Assembly: GCA_012295275.1 (NCBI GenBank)
Contig: CM022673.1
Location: 14,496,788-14,560,787, forward strand
Reading direction: 5' to 3'
Origin: Chrysomallon squamiferum
Lineage: Eukaryota > Mollusca > Gastropoda > Neomphalida > Peltospiridae
Length of the DNA: 64,000 nt
The notes beneath the pieces are model-generated. The model saw only the letters and a list, made by a program, of their open reading frames with translations, was not told the DNA's origin and made no database searches. Numbering within the stretch: the stretch's first letter is position 1; each line of letters begins with the position of its first letter. Positions 62,440 to 64,000 of the stretch are shown here, piece by piece. Position numbers and translations under genes: made by a program.

Positions 62440-62960
62440 TGGCATATCAATAACGCCTCTTCTATTTGCTTTGGCCGATAACCCTGCAGAATAATTCAAT
62501 TTCGCTAGGTTCGGATCAACTCGGTGTTCAATCGTCGTGCTGCCCCCTCTGAGCGAGTCACCCGTCCAGCGAATCAGAGTCCGCCCTGGGCCAGTTGGCG
62601 ATGTTCAATTTGTGACAAGCTTCCACTTAGAATATCCATTTTGATGGAAAAATTCAGAGTCCCGAGCAAAAAGCGCTTTTGGCAAGCACAATTTAAAATT
62701 CTTATTACCTTAGGAACGCAGACAGATGAAATTGCTATTTTCGTTGTTCTGGTTTGCATCTTAACTTTTGCTAAGCCTGTTTGCTGAGATCGTCTAAGGT
62801 TATCAAATTTGCATCATGTCTTCTGCACTTCCATTCCCCGCATGGAGTGCACGCTTTATATAGATTTATTTCCTGGCTTAAACCATTCACGGAGTTTTTA
62901 TTTGCAGCACAAAGTGATCATCCAGTTTGTGCCTCGATAGTTCTCACTTAATACTGGAGC
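62440..62960. promoter_or_regulatory. long unique island with octamer, candidate conserved noncoding element
   Basis: About 520 bp free of simple repeats. Contains the POU octamer ATTTGCAT at 62807-62814 and a TATA-like TTTATATAG near 62850. An 87-codon frame (62524-62787) is opposed by a 61-codon frame on the other strand; neither is recognised. The length and texture favour an enhancer or promoter, but this is inference. Confidence 0.25.
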
Positions 62961-63287
62961 GCGTCACCAGCATACAAAACAGAAAGTTTTCATAAACTGA
63001 ACACAGCGGTCTGAAGGGCAAAAATAAAAAATAACCCATTTATTATCATTTTTCTCTTTACAGAAATTTCTTTCTTTCTTTCGTTCTTCTTCTTTTCATC
63101 CTTCTTCTTCTTAGTTGTCTTGATCAATCACTTCATTAGGAAACTATCATCATCAACAACTATCGTTGTTGCTGCTGCTGCTGCTACTGTTCCTGCTTCT
63201 TAGTCGTCTTACATTTCAGTATATTTCTGTGGTAGGTACTGTCGTGTCTATATATAAAGAGTCCCATAAAAGAATTCTAACTGATGA
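62961..63287. other. noncoding with TTC and CTG triplets
   Basis: TTC/TTCT-rich at 63060-63115 and a short GCT run at about 63170-63188. No gene is seen. Confidence 0.6.
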
Positions 63288-63599
63288 TTAGAAAAGCAGT
63301 CTCTTTTGTTTGCGTGGAATATGTTTCTCCATCACGTAAATCATCGGAATGTAAAAAGTGATAATGGCATTGTCAACGATTTTCAAATCACGCTGGGCTA
63401 CGTTAAAATAATGACAGGCAAACACACAGACAGACACAAAATACACATTAGGAAGAGATAAACAGAGCGATATGAAATAGTGTTTTGTAAATATTGATGA
63501 TGTAAAAACACAAGCTGTGTCCACACTGTCAAGGCCTGCTGATAAACGCAAACAGACAAACAGACAGATGAGCAATAAAACAATTAATTTAATTTTCAT
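63288..63599 (-). CDS. candidate secreted or membrane peptide ORF, 103 codons
   Basis: On the minus strand an ATG at 63599 opens 103 codons. The peptide begins MKIKLIVLLLICLF with a small-residue end LSAG near residues 20-23, an ideal signal-peptide profile with possible cleavage after Ala21. A second hydrophobic segment follows at about residues 43-65, and the C-terminus is basic (RKQKR before three last residues). The frame is also open upstream of the ATG for at least 71 codons, unusual for this AT-rich DNA. A CRE palindrome lies at 63789-63796, upstream in this orientation. Caution: the hydrophobic stretch is a T-rich tract ending TTTATCAG and could equally be a splice acceptor. No family is recognised. 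Confidence 0.27.
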   Translation of the reverse strand: MKIKLIVLLLICLFVCLRLSAGLDSVDTACVFTSSIFTKHYFISLCLSLPNVYFVSVCVFACHYFNVAQRDLKIVDNAIITFYIPMIYVMEKHIPRKQKRLLF

Positions 63600-63788
63600 C
63601 CGCGTCACGCCGCGCGAGGACACAAAACAAACGCTTGATGCTCGGCAGGTGTTCGCGCGCTGTTGAGTGTGTTTTGTCAAACCTAGCGACCAGAACTGAC
63701 AACAGAGATGAAACCAGTTCGAAACTTTTGTTTCTCGAAGTCGGTGTGGATGCCGATGTATTATTCTCCGATGACAGTAAACGCACAG

Positions 63789-63796
63789 TGACGTCA
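63789..63796. promoter_or_regulatory. CRE palindrome
   Basis: TGACGTCA, a perfect ATF/CREB site, about 190 bp upstream of the minus-strand ATG at 63599 and in a GC-richer island (63600-63800). It suits a proximal promoter of that candidate, but no TATA box is seen. Confidence 0.35.
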
Positions 63797-63812
63797 TAAT
63801 GTTTACAATCAC

Positions 63813-64000
63813 TTAATGAAATTTCTCATCAAACGAGATGATTATGTACAGTACATTGATCGCCACTTCAAATTGCGCACTAATAGGTGCATGAAGTTAC
63901 TTTTCTCTGTGTTTACTTATTTATAGAGGCGAGAAAAGAAATATTATTAATTGGCATGGCATTTTGAAAATGTGCTTTAACCGAAAATTATCTCAGGCCT
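63813..64000. other. unique noncoding to window end
   Basis: No feature is recognised. Confidence 0.4.

Overview
This window is animal nuclear DNA, most likely from a mollusc. It is AT-rich and crowded with microsatellites (TC/GA, TG, TATG, TCTA, TTA and other triplets, poly-A/T) and with diverged minisatellites of 22-59 bp units. There is no operon-like gene packing, no rRNA, no intact tRNA and no CRISPR array. The mollusc assignment is inference: it rests on short sequence words I remember as common in mollusc noncoding DNA (GGGGAGATAA-type words near 7378, 28757 and 36409, and the 54095-54158 tail ending in repeated CATT), and I could not check them here.

No complete protein-coding gene is visible. 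Most long open frames are readings of simple repeats. The window looks like intronic or intergenic DNA of one or more genes with very long introns. The gene evidence that survives is a few short exon candidates. (1) 8235-8337 (+) is a signal-peptide-like first coding exon ending at a strong GTGAGT donor in phase 1. (2) 43705-44182 (+) has a TATA box and a GC-richer leader with short upstream ORFs, ending at a GTAAGT donor. It can be followed by a 22-nt microexon carrying an ATG (48388-48409) and an exon beginning at 48840 whose frame stays open across the junction. (3) 52627-52706 (+) is an 80-nt candidate exon with good acceptor and donor. (4) 63288-63599 (-) is an ATG-started frame with a signal-peptide-like N-terminus and a CRE palindrome about 190 bp upstream.

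Between these lie islands of ordinary-complexity, GC-richer DNA (for example 5570-5800, 6270-6600, 11380-12130, 14980-15240, 15930-16030, 16980-17300, 27340-27700, 32345-32720, 50985-51120, 51780-52130, 57240-57500, 62440-62960). Some carry CRE, CCAAT, octamer or E2F-like words and are candidate promoters or enhancers. One mobile element is clear: a 338-bp MITE at 42366-42703 with pogo/Tigger-like inverted ends and TA on both sides. Several tRNA-like SINE relics are fainter.

Minisatellites: 45 bp (2068-2288), 33 bp (5140-5330), 36 bp (8770-9330), 27 bp (25375-26200), 27 bp (30453-30565), about 36 bp (30660-31150), 35 bp (35047-35660), 59 bp (39735-40350), 31 bp (49560-49850), 23 bp (53205-53470), 43 bp (55690-55925) and 26 bp (61846-62276). 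I see no novel multi-gene system. The most testable points are the split-gene candidates, the MITE, the recurrence of an ACGT core in unrelated minisatellites, and the promoter-like islands.
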